Of a DNA stretch of 64,000 bases, positions 9,642 through 18,632 are shown piece after piece. Within the stretch, counting starts at the first letter, position 1; the number at the start of each line of letters is the position of its first letter. Source of the DNA: Gammaproteobacteria bacterium (GTDB taxonomy: Bacteria > Pseudomonadota > Gammaproteobacteria > Pseudomonadales > Cellvibrionaceae); the NCBI GenBank assembly GCA_021151835.1, contig JAGKWO010000035.1:1-64000 (forward strand), in the 5' to 3' direction. The position numbers and the translations under genes were made by a program. The notes under the pieces were generated by a model that was not told where the DNA came from, did no database searches, and worked only from the letters and a program-made list of their open reading frames with translations.

Positions 9642-9882
9642 GGTAGTTGTCCTATAGGTCGGGTTAAGTATAGGTAGTGCTACCGGGTTGGTGTGCAGGC
9701 GTTTTAGATTGTTTTCATAATGCCCTTCAGTGTTAAGGAATTAATTGCAATAACTGGAAAGCATTTGCATGAAGTGAGTAGTGGCTTGTTACAGTCTGAT
9801 ACAGACCCATGCGCCTTGTTACAGCCAAGCTGTGCATGAGTGTTTAGGCTGCGAGCCCTCTCCCAGCCAAAAGGAAACTGTC

Positions 9883-11955
9883 ATGCTCAAGCCTGAATTT
9901 CGTTGTCATCCCCTTAATCTCTTATTTTCTCTCCTGCCCCTGGTTGCGGTTAGCACCGCGGCACAGCAAGCGGCGCCCCGGCAGGAAGCCGGTGCGGTCG
10001 ATGCTGCCGTTGAGGAAGTCCTGGTGCGCGGCCGTCAAAGTGATTACTCGGTCATTACGGAAAATGCGCAAAAAATTGTGGATGTGCCCGGTTCGCTGGG
10101 CGACCCGTTGATGGCGGTATTTAGCTTGCCCGGGGTATTGAGTGAAGGCGATGGTGGCGGGGCCCCGGCGGTGCGCGGTTCATCGCCCAGCGACAATCGT
10201 TATCTGGTGGATGGCGCACCGGCAGGTTACGTATTCCATGCATTTTCCACCTCGATCTTTAATGAAAATATTATCCAGGATTTCCAATTGTTTTCTGCCG
10301 GTTTCGGGCCGCAATATAACAATGCAATTGGTGGCATTTTTGATATCAAATTGCGCGACCCGCGTCAGCAGGATTTCGCGACCAAAGTTGATATTTCGAT
10401 CTTGCGTGCAGGCGTATTTACCGAGGGGCAGGTGAGCGAAAATTCTGCGTTGTATTTATCGGCGCGCGCCAGTTTATTGCAATACTTTTTTGATAAGGAT
10501 GAAGCGGAAAAGGAAGATGGTATCCGTGTGCAGGACGCACCGGAAGATACGGATTACCAATTCAAATACCAATATCGTTTAGGCGATAACCACAAGCTGA
10601 CGCTCAGCGCCAATGGCGCCAGTGATTTAGCGGCGGCAGAATTTACCGAGCGCTCAACCGAGGCAATGGAAGAGCCGGATTTTGTCGGCAGCGCCAAAAT
10701 TGACAACACGTTCCATAATCAAAGTTTGCGCTGGCAATTTGAAGGCGATAACAATTCGGCGTGGGATGCGCAAATTGGCCATTATGAAAATACCCGGGAT
10801 ACTTTTTGGGGGGGCGATAAATATTTTTTCGATATGAAAAATTCCGATGTGTATGCATTGGCTAATTATTTATTTGTGCTGGGCGATAGCCACAACATTT
10901 CATTTGGTGGCGAGCACCATGCTACTGAATACAGTTACGATGCGCGTTTTATTAATTATGTGTGCACCGAGTTTGATCCGGACTGCGAGTTGCGCCGTGG
11001 TGAATTGATTGATGCGCAAGACAAGGTGCGCATCAAGGAGTCCTCGGTATATTTGAATGACCATTGGAATATCAGTGAAACATTTTCAGTGGATGTCGGT
11101 GTGCAAAGCCATTACAACGATTACACCAAAGAAACTTTTACGCACCCGCGCCTGGCGATGAGTTGGGAATTTATCGATAACTGGACGCTAAGTTCGTCGG
11201 CCGGTTCTTACAACCGGTTACCGGATATCGATAAAACATTTCCGGAGATTGGCAACACCGAACTGGATTCACCTACCTCGGAACATTTCACGCTCGGGAT
11301 CAAACAGGAATTGGCTAATGAATGGAGTTGGTCGGTAACAACCTATTACAAAACCATGGACAATTTGCCGCTCGCCAGCGACATCAACGATGACAGTAAA
11401 CCGCTGTACACAAACAATGTAGAAGGCGAAGCTTACGGCGTGGATTTATTTATCAGTAAGGAGCGCACGGACCGCTGGTATGGATGGCTTGCCATTAGCG
11501 CTTCACACAGCAATCGCACGAATAAGCTCACCGGCATCGAGCGCGATTATTATCTGGATACGCCACTGGTGCTCAATTGGGTGATGAATTACCAGATCAA
11601 TAAATTGTGGACTGTCGGCGGGCGTTTTACTGCGCAATCCGGTCGTGCTTATACGCCAATTGTGGGCATCCAAAAAAATCCCTGGTTTGAAAACCGGATT
11701 TTGCCCGTCTATGGTGAACCTTATTCTGATCGCCTGCCGGTCTATGCGCGGCTGGATTTGCGTTTCCAGCGTGAAATGACATTGTGGGGTTATCCCGGCA
11801 CCTACAATATTGATATTCTTAACGCCCTCAACCGGCGTAACGTTACTGACCGCAACCTGGATTATAAACGCACCACATCGCCCCAGGATTTTAAACTGGA
11901 AGACGAAGTGGGGTTAGGTGTAATTCCAGCGGTGGGAATGTCGCTGACTTTTTAA
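9883..11955 (+). CDS. TonB-dependent outer-membrane receptor
   Basis: A 690-aa receptor, start ATG 9883 with AAGGAA upstream. After a signal peptide (about 1-28) come a TonB-box-like segment (EEVLVRGR) and a plug domain (about 50-165) with VRGSSPSDNRYLVDGAPAG and GGIFDIKLRDPR. The rest is the 22-strand barrel, ending VGMSLTF with a terminal Phe. The barrel is on the short side for the family. It is the first gene of a tight series with a MipA/OmpV protein, a DUF3019 protein and a two-component system, so it probably belongs to a sensed uptake or envelope-stress function. The substrate cannot be told from sequence. Confidence 0.88.
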   Translation: MLKPEFRCHPLNLLFSLLPLVAVSTAAQQAAPRQEAGAVDAAVEEVLVRGRQSDYSVITENAQKIVDVPGSLGDPLMAVFSLPGVLSEGDGGGAPAVRGSSPSDNRYLVDGAPAGYVFHAFSTSIFNENIIQDFQLFSAGFGPQYNNAIGGIFDIKLRDPRQQDFATKVDISILRAGVFTEGQVSENSALYLSARASLLQYFFDKDEAEKEDGIRVQDAPEDTDYQFKYQYRLGDNHKLTLSANGASDLAAAEFTERSTEAMEEPDFVGSAKIDNTFHNQSLRWQFEGDNNSAWDAQIGHYENTRDTFWGGDKYFFDMKNSDVYALANYLFVLGDSHNISFGGEHHATEYSYDARFINYVCTEFDPDCELRRGELIDAQDKVRIKESSVYLNDHWNISETFSVDVGVQSHYNDYTKETFTHPRLAMSWEFIDNWTLSSSAGSYNRLPDIDKTFPEIGNTELDSPTSEHFTLGIKQELANEWSWSVTTYYKTMDNLPLASDINDDSKPLYTNNVEGEAYGVDLFISKERTDRWYGWLAISASHSNRTNKLTGIERDYYLDTPLVLNWVMNYQINKLWTVGGRFTAQSGRAYTPIVGIQKNPWFENRILPVYGEPYSDRLPVYARLDLRFQREMTLWGYPGTYNIDILNALNRRNVTDRNLDYKRTTSPQDFKLEDEVGLGVIPAVGMSLTF

Positions 11956-11973
11956 ATACAGGTTAACGTTTTT

Positions 11974-12837
11974 ATGTGGATAAAGCGCATACGTACAGGA
12001 TTATTGCTCACTATATGCGGCGGAGCATGGTTGCTGTTGAGTGCAGCATTGCCTGTCGCCGCAGGCGATTTGTCGAGCGAAATACGCAAAGGTGCTTCCG
12101 GGCCGGATAATCACAATGGTGGTTACTTTGAAGTCGGCCTCGGTATGGTGAGCTACACCACCCCTATCGTCGGTATGCCGGAAGGAAATACCAAAGGGGA
12201 GGTCCACACCGAAGGTTTTCTGGATATCAATGCGCGCTATCAATATGGATGTTTATTTGCTGAACTTTTTTCGCAAAGCCTGGAACAATTCACGCTCGGC
12301 TGTAATTTTTATAACGGCGAAAATTGGTCGCTGGATTGGGTTGGCCTCGCTGAACACGATGAGATGAGTGAAGAAGAATCTGATGATTATCGCGGCTTGA
12401 AAAAACGTCGCGGTGATTTCATGTCGGGGCCGCGCGCGACAGCCTATTTTGGAAATTATATTGTGCAATTGCATGCACTGACCGATATCAGCAACACCCA
12501 TCACGGCGAGTTGTATTCATTAAAGCTGGCGCGCCACTGGCAATACCGTAACTGGACGGTCCACGGTATTGTTGGTGCTACTTACCGTTCGCGCCAGGTG
12601 AATGATTATTATTTTTCGATTGATGAATCCGAGGCATCGGAAAAATATCCGCACAGCAACGTCCCGGCGGGCATGGCTTATGTCGCCGAGTTGGGCGTGA
12701 CTTATCCATTAAATGAAAAATGGGTTTTTCGCAGTTTTATCCGGCGCCTTGACCTGGAGTCCGCCGCATTGAGAAGTCCGTTGATATTGGATGATCATGG
12801 TGAAACCGTAGCAACGTCCATCAGTTATGTCTTTTAA
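11974..12837 (+). CDS. MipA/OmpV family outer-membrane protein
   Basis: A 287-aa exported barrel protein. Signal peptide at about 1-31 (ending PVAAG). The body has the MipA/OmpV pattern: GGYFEVGLGMVSY near the start of the barrel, alternating strands, KLARHWQYRNWTVHGIVGATYRS, and terminal SISYVF. E. coli MipA is a scaffold between murein synthase and MltA; Vibrio OmpV is an outer-membrane protein. It starts 18 bp after the TonB receptor stop and is followed 6 bp later by the DUF3019 gene, so cotranscription is very likely. Confidence 0.8.
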   Translation: MWIKRIRTGLLLTICGGAWLLLSAALPVAAGDLSSEIRKGASGPDNHNGGYFEVGLGMVSYTTPIVGMPEGNTKGEVHTEGFLDINARYQYGCLFAELFSQSLEQFTLGCNFYNGENWSLDWVGLAEHDEMSEEESDDYRGLKKRRGDFMSGPRATAYFGNYIVQLHALTDISNTHHGELYSLKLARHWQYRNWTVHGIVGATYRSRQVNDYYFSIDESEASEKYPHSNVPAGMAYVAELGVTYPLNEKWVFRSFIRRLDLESAALRSPLILDDHGETVATSISYVF

Positions 12838-12843
12838 CGGCGG

Positions 12844-13269
12844 ATGAATATGGTCCGGATCATTCAAGGAATCAGGATTATATTGTTGCTGCTAACGGCA
12901 GCGGCCGCATTAGCTGCAGATGAAACTCCGCCAGCCGCAACGGCAACAGCAGAACCTGCGAGTTTGTTGCTGACCCCCGCGCGTTGTGTCGCGTTGCATC
13001 AGGGGCAAATTTGTTATCAACGCGTACAGGTTTCCTGGAGTAGTTTTGTGGCGGGAGATTATTGTGTATACCAGGATGAACAGGAACAACCGGTGCATTG
13101 CTGGCAAGGCCAAACCGAAGGCACATTTGTGTTTGAATTCGCCAGTGACTCATCGCGCCTGTTGCAATTAAAAAATGCGCAGCAACATGTTGTTGCTGAA
13201 TCAAGTATGGAGGTTGCCTGGGTTTATAAAGCGAGCACCCGCCGGAAAACCCATTGGCGTTTATTTTGA
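12844..13269 (+). CDS. DUF3019 family exported protein
   Basis: A 141-aa exported protein with signal peptide at about 1-24. The mature part fits DUF3019: LLLTPARCVALHQGQICYQR, then VQVSWSSF, DYCVYQ and VHCWQG, with four Cys that could form two disulfides in the periplasm. Function of the family is not known. Its stop codon overlaps the response regulator start (TGATG), so it is translationally coupled to the two-component system. The same set of genes (MipA, DUF3019, regulator, kinase) recurs in other gammaproteobacteria as far as I recall, which suggests the periplasmic protein feeds the sensor. Confidence 0.8.
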   Translation: MNMVRIIQGIRIILLLLTAAAALAADETPPAATATAEPASLLLTPARCVALHQGQICYQRVQVSWSSFVAGDYCVYQDEQEQPVHCWQGQTEGTFVFEFASDSSRLLQLKNAQQHVVAESSMEVAWVYKASTRRKTHWRLF

Positions 13270-14015
13270 TGATGACAATTAATGAATCAGCGGAATTGCC
13301 GGACGGCAAATCACCAACTGCCAGTATTTTGTTGGTGGAAGATGATGCATCGCTCGCCGAATGGATTCAGCAATACTTGCAAGGCCATGAATACCGGTTG
13401 CGCCATGTGGCGCGCGGTGATCTGGTGATTGCAGAAGTCCAGCAACACAAACCTGATTTAATTATCCTGGATGTCATGTTGCCCGGTAAAAATGGTTTCG
13501 ATGTCTGCCGCGAATTGCGCGCGTTTTACCACGGGCCGATTTTAATGCTGACGGCACTTGGCGATGAAATGGATGAAGTCTTGGGCCTTGAGCTGGGCGC
13601 CAGCGATTATCTGAACAAACCGGTGCGGCCACGGGTGCTGCTCGCGCGCATCAAAGCCTTATTGCGCCGCGAACCGCTGGAGCAACAACAAGAGCAACCG
13701 GACGGGCATTTGCAATTTGGCCAGTTGAAAATATTGCGCGATGCCAAAACAGTATTTTATCGCGAGCAACTCGTGCCCCTGACCGCAAATGAATTTGATG
13801 TCTTGTGGTTGCTGGCGAGCAGCGCCGGTCAGGTTATCAGCCGCGATCAACTGGTTACCCAATTACGCGGTTTTGAATACGATGGTTTTGATCGCTCCAT
13901 CGATATCCGTGTGTCCCGCCTGCGCAAAAAATTACTCGATAATGCCGAACAACCCTATCGCATAAAAACGGTATGGGCGCGCGGCTATTTATTTTCACCG
14001 GAAGCCTGGGATTAA
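13269..14015 (+). CDS. OmpR-family response regulator (RstA-like)
   Basis: A 248-aa regulator. Start is ATG 13269 or 13272, overlapping the previous stop. Receiver domain about 18-130: ILLVEDD, acceptor Asp68 in LIILDVMLPG, Thr in MLTALGDE, Lys in DYLNKPVRP. The C-terminal winged helix (about 150-245) has LTANEFDVLWLLAS and DIRVSRLRKKL, followed by IKTVWARGYLF, all typical of OmpR/PhoB. It directly precedes its cognate kinase (4-bp gap). Likely targets are the upstream envelope genes, but I did not find a clear binding-site repeat. Confidence 0.93.
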   Translation: MMTINESAELPDGKSPTASILLVEDDASLAEWIQQYLQGHEYRLRHVARGDLVIAEVQQHKPDLIILDVMLPGKNGFDVCRELRAFYHGPILMLTALGDEMDEVLGLELGASDYLNKPVRPRVLLARIKALLRREPLEQQQEQPDGHLQFGQLKILRDAKTVFYREQLVPLTANEFDVLWLLASSAGQVISRDQLVTQLRGFEYDGFDRSIDIRVSRLRKKLLDNAEQPYRIKTVWARGYLFSPEAWD

Positions 14016-14018
14016 TCC

Positions 14019-15308
14019 GTGCGGCGTTTGACTCTCTCGCTCTTGATTGTCGTTGTGTCCGCCGTCATTGGTCTGGGGTGGGGGATAGACCAGTGGTACA
14101 ACGACCAGGATTCAAATCCGGAAGATTCTTCATTGATTGCCTACAAAACCGTTGGCCGTGAACTGGCAATTTTGTTAGACCAACAAGGTGTGCAAGTGGA
14201 GTGGGATGATTGGTTCGCATTTTCTACGATGCATCCGCAAGTGATCCCTTATCGTGAATTTCCTCTGCCACAAAACCTGCAAAAGAATTTTGAAAAGGGC
14301 GAAGCGTTATTGTTGGAGTCGGGCGATCAACTCACTTTGAATTATTACCTCGCCAGCCAGGATCAGGTACTTTCCCTCACGTTGCCGGATGAACTGCGGC
14401 AGGAATCCAACAGCTGGTTAAATTGGCTGCTGACATTTTTGTTTTACGGCGGTGTTATTTTGGTGGTGCTGATTTGGCTTTATCCCCTGTTGCGCCGGTT
14501 ATCGCTTCTGCGCCAAACCGCGCAGGAATTCGGCGCCGGTAATTTACAGGCGCGCATCGCGAGCGATAAAAACTCCTACATCAATAGTATTGAATTGGAA
14601 TTTAATCGCATGGCGCAACGTATTGAACAATTGATTGCTGATAACAAATTGCTCTCGCGCGGCCTTTCCCACGATTTACGGACACCATTAGCGCGTTTGC
14701 GTTTTGGTCTGGATGTGTTGGGTGAAGCGGAATTACCGCCATTGCAATTGCAACAACTGGCCCATTTGAATCGTGATCTGGCGGCAATGGAATCGCTGGT
14801 GGAGGCGTTGCTCAATTATGCGCGCATGGACCAGGCGCAAATCGCCTTTGCTCCGCGTGAGTTAATTCTGGGTGATTTTATTCGCCGGTTGCAGCGCGAG
14901 TTTTACATCGATCAGGTTGAGCTGGGTATTGATGAGCTTGCTGAAAAAATGCCGGTGAGTGTTGATCCTGATTACCTCGCCATGGTCATTCACAACCTGG
15001 TACAAAATGCGTTGCGTTATGGTAACGGGATTGTTCGCCTGATACTTGTGCGCGCTGATAGCCTGCTGGAGTTACGGGTGGAAGACAATGGTCCCGGTAT
15101 TCCGCCGGATGAGCGTCCAAAAGTATTGCAGCCGTTTTATCGCAGCAGCCAATTGCAAAGCACTGGCGACAAGCGTGGCCACGGTTTGGGGCTGGCAATT
15201 GTCGAGCGTATCGTGCAATGGCATTCAGGGAGCCTGGCGCTGGGGCAATCGCCATCTCTGGGCGGGCTGCAGGTTTCCATCACCTTTCAAATCATCGCTC
15301 CCCGGTAA
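14019..15308 (+). CDS. Membrane sensor histidine kinase (RstB-like)
   Basis: A 429-aa kinase starting at GTG 14019. Two membrane helices (about 7-24 and 133-157) bracket a periplasmic domain of about 105 residues. HAMP follows (158-210), then the HisKA box LLSRGLSHDLRTPLARLRFG with His218. ATPase motifs: HNLVQNALRYG (N box), VEDNGPGIPPDE (G1), FYRSSQ (F box) and RGHGLGLAIVERI (G2). The arrangement matches RstB/PhoQ-type sensors of envelope conditions. It is the last gene of the TonB-MipA-DUF3019 group. The signal is unknown. Confidence 0.92.
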   Translation: MRRLTLSLLIVVVSAVIGLGWGIDQWYNDQDSNPEDSSLIAYKTVGRELAILLDQQGVQVEWDDWFAFSTMHPQVIPYREFPLPQNLQKNFEKGEALLLESGDQLTLNYYLASQDQVLSLTLPDELRQESNSWLNWLLTFLFYGGVILVVLIWLYPLLRRLSLLRQTAQEFGAGNLQARIASDKNSYINSIELEFNRMAQRIEQLIADNKLLSRGLSHDLRTPLARLRFGLDVLGEAELPPLQLQQLAHLNRDLAAMESLVEALLNYARMDQAQIAFAPRELILGDFIRRLQREFYIDQVELGIDELAEKMPVSVDPDYLAMVIHNLVQNALRYGNGIVRLILVRADSLLELRVEDNGPGIPPDERPKVLQPFYRSSQLQSTGDKRGHGLGLAIVERIVQWHSGSLALGQSPSLGGLQVSITFQIIAPR

Positions 15309-15531
15309 ATTTATCGAGCGACAACGTTGTCGGATGTTTTTACAGTGCGCGCCCCTTTCATTTTTTCAATGTGACGCAAATCACTGTTTTTATTGAATCT
15401 TCCCAAAATGGTGCAGAAATTGCTGATTTACGCGCAACCGTAATGACCACAACTTTCTAAAACAACCTCTCTTACATACAAATACGATAAATACGGTGTG
15501 AGACCAGTTAATCAACCAAAGGGTATTTTCT

Positions 15532-16395
15532 GTGATTAAACAATTAATGAGATCGGCAGCGGTGGTGTTAGCCATGGCTTCCAGCAGCGTTTTTGCACTG
15601 CCGGTAGACCTGGGCACTGCAAGCAATTACACCCTGTTGTCGCACGGCACCAATATTTGGTACGGACAGCCGCTGTACGGCAACCTGGAACTGGGCTCTG
15701 AAGCGGAAATCTACGGCAACGTCGGTGTGCGCAACACATTGAACATGGCACACGGCTCGGTGATTCACGGTAATGCGGATTTCGGTTCGCTAACGCAAAA
15801 CCCCGGCTCCTCTATTGATGGTACTAAAACTGTTCAGGGCGCCGGATTTTGGGATGCCTTGTACGCTGACCTCAAAGGTGCATCGCAAAGTGCAAAAGCC
15901 TTGAGCGGTACCAACAAGGGTTATATCAATACGACCCAAACGTTTAATCGCCAGGGCGATGTATCGGTATTCAATATTCTCGGTTTGAATTTGAGCGCCG
16001 GTAAAAGCCTGACCCTGAAAGGCAATGCAGACGATGTGTTTATCGTAAACGTGGATTATTTTGGTTTTATCCTCGGTGGCGGTGCGGCAATTATCCTTGA
16101 TGGTATTTCGGCAGAAAATGTGTTGTTCAATGTGCACGGTATTTTGAATAACGGCCATGTAAATGTTGCGGCAGGCAGCATGCAAGGTACTTACATCGCG
16201 CCGGACGGTTATTTCCAATTGGGTGATGGTTTGACTCTGGACGGCGTGCGCTTTTTAGGCGCGGGAATTTCCGGCAATTTGCAAACCGTTCACGGCATTA
16301 CTACACCACCCGTGGTCACAGTACCGGAGCCTTCAGCGTTATTGTTGTTAGGTTTGGGATTGATTGGCCTGAGCCTGGTTCGTCGCCGCGTGTGA
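15532..16395 (+). CDS. PEP-CTERM sorted exported protein, choice-of-anchor A-like domain
   Basis: A 287-aa protein starting at GTG 15532 with AAAGGG 8 bp upstream. Signal peptide about 1-22 (ending VFA). The body (25-255) is Gly/Asn-rich beta-helical sequence resembling the choice-of-anchor A/collagen-binding-like domain: LGTASNYTLLSHG, GNVGVRNTLNM, ADDVFIVNVDYFGF. The C-terminus has VPEPSALLLLGLGLIGLS then VRRR, a classical PEP-CTERM signal: PEP motif, membrane helix, basic tail. Such proteins are cleaved and sorted by an exosortase and usually end up in exopolysaccharide matrix. No exosortase is in this window. Confidence 0.85.
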   Translation: MIKQLMRSAAVVLAMASSSVFALPVDLGTASNYTLLSHGTNIWYGQPLYGNLELGSEAEIYGNVGVRNTLNMAHGSVIHGNADFGSLTQNPGSSIDGTKTVQGAGFWDALYADLKGASQSAKALSGTNKGYINTTQTFNRQGDVSVFNILGLNLSAGKSLTLKGNADDVFIVNVDYFGFILGGGAAIILDGISAENVLFNVHGILNNGHVNVAAGSMQGTYIAPDGYFQLGDGLTLDGVRFLGAGISGNLQTVHGITTPPVVTVPEPSALLLLGLGLIGLSLVRRRV

Positions 16396-16423
16396 TTTGC
16401 CTGAGAGCCTCGGTGTGTAACGA

Positions 16424-16459
16424 AAAGCGAAGTTTGATTTTATCAAGCTTCGCTTTTTT
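16424..16459 (+). terminator. Rho-independent terminator of the PEP-CTERM gene
   Basis: Inverted repeat AAAGCGAAGTTTGA/TCAAGCTTCGCTTT (near perfect) with a short loop, followed by a T run to 16459. Confidence 0.8.
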
Positions 16460-16597
16460 ATTAAGCATTAGTTATGGTCACAAAACCCAAGTTAATGGTT
16501 ATTAATATTTTTCCTGACAAGTTAACAGATATTAACTGGGTAGGTTAGTGGCATTCTTCTAGACTGCATCGAGTAAAAATAATGCAGGATAATAACA

Positions 16598-17674
16598 ATG
16601 AATGCCGAACGGTTTTATGAAATAGATTTGCTGCGTTTTGTATCGGCGCTCATGGTAGTGATCTTTCATTACACCTTTGTCGGCTACATGCTTGGTTATG
16701 CGCCGGAACCGCGCACTGATGAATTGGGTATTTATACCCGCTATTTTTATCAAGGGATCAATTTCTTTTTTGTCATCAGCGGCTTCGTTATTTTACTGAG
16801 CGCGCGCGATGGCAAACCGCGCGAATTTTTCATTTCCCGTGCATTGCGCCTGTATCCCGCTTATTGGTGCGGTGTACTGCTGACATCAGTAGCGATCATT
16901 ACGTTTCAACAAACTCAATTCCAGCTCGGTTGGTCACAGTTCTTGGTTAACCTAACGTTATTGCAGGGTGGTTTCGGTGTGGCGCCCCTGGAAAGCGCCT
17001 ATTGGACGCTGTGGGTGGAATTGAAATTCTATGCCCTGATTCTAGTGATGGTGTGGCTAAAACTATTGCGCTTTTTACTCTGGTTGTGTGCATTGGTGCT
17101 GGTGATATCTATCGTTGGATTAAACACTTCTTATGCGCAATCACTTGATCCTTTTGTCAGCGGCTTTCCGCATTGGTGGGGTTATTTTGCGTGTGGTTGT
17201 ATTTTTTATTTAATTAAAACGCGCGGATTTTGTTGGCAATACGGGTTACTGCTATCACTGGGAATTATTTTCTGTGTGCGGCAACCGCAAGTGTTTAGCG
17301 AAATGATGAAAGGTTGGTACGGTGTTGAGTTTAATGCGTGGGTGCTGGTTATTTGCAACCTGGTATTTCTTGCGCTGATGAGTGTGATCGCACTGCGTAA
17401 AACCGGATTGCTACGCAGCCGCTACTTTTATTATGCCGGCGTGCTGACCTATCCTTTATATTTATTGCACCAGAATATTGGCTATATGTTCTTTAATGCG
17501 TTGCATCAATCCATATCGGGTTATTGGCTGATTGCGCTGACGATTCTTTTCTTTTTGATTGCCGCCTGGCTAGTGCACATTTTGGTGGAAAAACCGATGC
17601 AAAAGCCACTTAAACGATTTTTGTTATTTATTACCCGCGCTCCGGCCGCAAAGCCCTATGCTGAAAGAGCATAG
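16598..17674 (+). CDS. Acyltransferase family 3 membrane protein (OafA/YrhL-like)
   Basis: A 358-aa integral membrane protein with about ten hydrophobic helices. The N-terminus EIDLLRFVSALMVVIFHYTF has the family's R/H signature, with a catalytic-type His in the first helix. A further segment (FFFVISGFVILLSARDG followed by ISRALRLYPAYWCG) is also diagnostic. Members transfer acetyl or other acyl groups to exported sugars (O-antigen, exopolysaccharide, peptidoglycan). It stands alone between terminators, so its acceptor cannot be deduced. Confidence 0.9.
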   Translation: MNAERFYEIDLLRFVSALMVVIFHYTFVGYMLGYAPEPRTDELGIYTRYFYQGINFFFVISGFVILLSARDGKPREFFISRALRLYPAYWCGVLLTSVAIITFQQTQFQLGWSQFLVNLTLLQGGFGVAPLESAYWTLWVELKFYALILVMVWLKLLRFLLWLCALVLVISIVGLNTSYAQSLDPFVSGFPHWWGYFACGCIFYLIKTRGFCWQYGLLLSLGIIFCVRQPQVFSEMMKGWYGVEFNAWVLVICNLVFLALMSVIALRKTGLLRSRYFYYAGVLTYPLYLLHQNIGYMFFNALHQSISGYWLIALTILFFLIAAWLVHILVEKPMQKPLKRFLLFITRAPAAKPYAERA

Positions 17675-17685
17675 GGCCTGCAATA

Positions 17686-18495
17686 TTATTGCTCGACAGG
17701 TGTGGTTGGATGATTGCCCCATTCGGCCCATGAGCCATGGTAGCCGCGAATATTTAATCCCACTGCTTTGCCCACCAAATAAGTAAACCCGGAGCGGTGG
17801 TGGCTCTGGCAGTGGGTGATAATGCGTTTATCAGATGTAAAACCAAGGCCGGCAAGATATTCGCGCGCATCGCTGCGAATGCGCAAGGCGTTGTGGCGGT
17901 CCATCAAATTAGTCCAATCGCAATTAATTGCACCGGGAATATGGCCGTTTTTCAGCGCAGTCATTTTTTCGCCGGAATATTCTTGCGGACTACGAGCATC
18001 CCACACCACAAAATCTGCGCGGTCCATTTCACCGATGATATCGGGAATTTCAATCACGACCTTGGGGTCAACTTTCACTTCTACTTTGGATGGTGTAACA
18101 ACGGGGATTTCTTGCGTAACTGATTGCCCCGATGCCAGCCACGCATGCAGGCCGCCATTTAAATAGGAATAATGTTTATGGCCAATGGCATCCAGGGTCC
18201 AAATCATTCGGCCGGCCCAGCCGCCACCTTCATCATCGTATACCACTACATGGGTGTCGGGCGTTAATCCCAAAAACGAAAACAACCGATTTAATTTCTC
18301 TACCGATGCAATTTTTCCCGGCACTGGTGGCTCAGCAGCGAGAATTTTTTGTGGCGGAACATGAATGGCACCGTCGATATGGCCTTGCAAATAAGTTTGC
18401 TCGGCACACATATCAATAATTAATAATTTATTATTAACCGGTTGTGCAAGCAGTGCAGCCAGTTGTGTGGGTTCGATAACAAATGGGAGTGCCAT
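17686..18495 (-). CDS. Two-domain sulfurtransferase (rhodanese)
   Basis: A 269-aa protein with two rhodanese domains. The N-terminal one (about 5-130) lacks the active Cys. The C-terminal one (about 145-265) has the catalytic loop HCQSHHRSGF, with Cys as the persulfide-forming residue. Upstream signatures DMCAEQTYLQGHIDGAIHVP and DARSPQEYSGE fit the family. The loop CQSHHR differs from the common CRxGxT/S of thiosulfate and mercaptopyruvate sulfurtransferases, so donor preference is uncertain. It ends 12 bp from the convergent acyltransferase gene. Confidence 0.88.
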   Translation of the reverse strand: MALPFVIEPTQLAALLAQPVNNKLLIIDMCAEQTYLQGHIDGAIHVPPQKILAAEPPVPGKIASVEKLNRLFSFLGLTPDTHVVVYDDEGGGWAGRMIWTLDAIGHKHYSYLNGGLHAWLASGQSVTQEIPVVTPSKVEVKVDPKVVIEIPDIIGEMDRADFVVWDARSPQEYSGEKMTALKNGHIPGAINCDWTNLMDRHNALRIRSDAREYLAGLGFTSDKRIITHCQSHHRSGFTYLVGKAVGLNIRGYHGSWAEWGNHPTTPVEQ

Positions 18496-18526
18496 ATTTT
18501 TATTTCCTTTGTAAAAATTAATTCTT

Positions 18527-18632
18527 AACCCCCCAGCCTCCCGGCTGCGCGCCCCGCTAAAAAGGGGAGGGGTTTAGTCCCTGGTTGCTCGGCTTACTCT
18601 TGGTCACGTAAGAAAAGGCCAGGGAGGGTTAT
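18527..18632. repeat. GC-rich nested hairpin, possible dispersed intergenic repeat
   Basis: The gap between sulfurtransferase and rsgA holds C-rich then G-rich tracts (CCCCCCAGCCTCCCGG and AAAAAGGGGAGGGG), and a CCCTGG/CCAGGG pair flanking a GGTCACGTAAG core. This is unlike the AT-rich gaps elsewhere and looks like a mobile-type intergenic repeat. A single copy is visible in this window, so its repeat nature is unproven. Confidence 0.4.
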
